58,464 nt of DNA from Acidimicrobiaceae bacterium (GTDB lineage: Bacteria > Actinomycetota > Acidimicrobiia > Acidimicrobiales > RAAP-2). The position numbers and the translations under genes were made by a program. This document shows, in pieces, positions 58,133 through 58,464 of this stretch. Numbering within the stretch: the stretch's first letter is position 1; every line of letters begins with the position of its first letter. The stretch lies in contig PLHF01000116.1 of assembly GCA_003138855.1 (NCBI GenBank), positions 1 through 58,464 on the forward strand, given 5' to 3'. The notes beneath the pieces are model-generated. The model was not told where the DNA came from. It did no database searches and saw only the letters and a program-made list of their open reading frames with translations.

Positions 58133-58464
58133 ATGGACTTTGCACTGCCGACGGACGACGACCCCCGCCGCACCACGCTCCGGGAGTGGTTCGGCGCACA
58201 TCCGGCCCCGACCGGTCGGGAGCTGGCCGAGCGGGGGCTGGTCGCCCCGCACTGGCCCGAGCCCTGGGGGCTCGGCGCCGACCCCACGTTCCAGCTGATC
58301 GTGGACGACGAGCTCAGGCGGGCCGGCGTGCACCGGCCCGACAACGCCATCGGGATCGGGTGGGCGGGCCCCACCATCCTCTTCGCGGGGACCCCCGAGC
58401 AGAAGGAGCGCTACCTGCTCCCCCTCCTGGCCGGCGAGGAGATCTGGTGCCAGCTGTTCAGCGA
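58133..58464 (+). CDS. Acyl-CoA dehydrogenase, N-terminal part (runs off the window)
   Basis: The first 110 residues of an acyl-CoA dehydrogenase; the gene continues beyond the window. ERGLVAPHWPEPWGLGADP, DELRRAGV, GWAGPTILFAGTPEQKERY, LLPLLAGEEIWCQLFS match the N-terminal helical domain and the start of the FAD/substrate-binding beta domain, where CQLFSEPGAGSD is expected. Flavin-dependent alpha,beta-dehydrogenation of an acyl-CoA; head-to-head with the acyl-CoA synthetase, whose product it may use. Confidence 0.88.
   Translation, partial: MDFALPTDDDPRRTTLREWFGAHPAPTGRELAERGLVAPHWPEPWGLGADPTFQLIVDDELRRAGVHRPDNAIGIGWAGPTILFAGTPEQKERYLLPLLAGEEIWCQLFS

Overview
The window is high-GC DNA (about 70% by eye), densely packed with genes, many joined by 4-nt ATGA or GTGA start/stop overlaps. 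It reads as an actinobacterial chromosome. Coenzyme F420 genes (fbiA/cofE), a 594-aa AccA3-type biotin carboxylase, an actinobacterial pairing of a giant GT2 protein with a DUF5719-like protein, and a secreted amidase with GGYWLVASDGGVFAFGD-type repeats together suggest the class Acidimicrobiia. That placement is inference, not proof. No tRNA, rRNA, CRISPR array, insertion sequence or phage gene was seen.

Layout. 1-2.6 kb: a GAF sensor histidine kinase and a metallo-beta-lactamase-fold hydrolase, with visibly less GC-extreme codon use than the rest. 2.6-5.8 kb: a two-gene membrane operon behind a clear promoter and three 19-nt-spaced operator-like repeats, a nitroreductase, and a rhodanese-MoeB fusion. 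5.9-11.4 kb: acyl-CoA mutase large subunit, M20 amidohydrolase, biotin carboxylase/BCCP, and divergent biotin ligase, consistent with propionyl/methylmalonyl-CoA metabolism. 11.5-20.9 kb: nucleotide-sugar and glycan genes (RmlB-like, RmlD, UDP-glucose dehydrogenase, UDP-xylose synthase, two GT2 enzymes, an NDP-sugar pyrophosphorylase, an epimerase). 21-24.5 kb: DEAD-box helicase, FKBP, lipoprotein, SHOCT protein. 24.5-26.3 kb: F420 genes cofE and fbiA. 26.4-36.5 kb: three tandem GT1 glycosyltransferases, a GDP-sugar reductase, a coiled-coil protein, a giant GT2 membrane protein and a DUF5719-like protein. 36.5-43.1 kb: FtsH, CPBP protease, a multi-TM GT-C/PTPS-related protein, a Lon-N protein. 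43.1-47.6 kb: repeat-bearing cell-wall amidase, phosphomannomutase, Trm112-like protein, PGI/PMI. 47.6-55.4 kb: a long structured leader RNA, then hpf, secA, prfB, ftsE, ftsX and a serine hydrolase. 55.5 kb to end: RmlA-like enzyme, acyl-CoA synthetase, and the start of an acyl-CoA dehydrogenase.

How the genes fit together. The mannose branch (PGI/PMI, phosphomannomutase, NDP-sugar pyrophosphorylase, GDP-sugar reductase), the dTDP branch (RmlA-like, RmlB-like, RmlD) and the UDP branch (UGD, UXS) would feed the seven or so glycosyltransferases, so the window probably encodes much of a cell-envelope or exopolysaccharide programme. RmlC and a GDP-mannose 4,6-dehydratase are not present here.

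Most notable observations: (1) an approximately 370-nt intergenic RNA upstream of the ribosome-hibernation gene, rich in hairpins and with its own promoter, possibly a raiA-motif RNA; (2) a recurrent -10-like hexamer TANNNT placed 6-11 nt before the start codons of operon-leading genes, the signature of leaderless transcription; (3) operator-like repeats at 3801-3853 and a 14-bp perfect inverted repeat at 44742-44781; (4) a leaderless 30-codon ORF overlapping the fbiA start; (5) an RmlB-like enzyme whose catalytic Asp is Cys.
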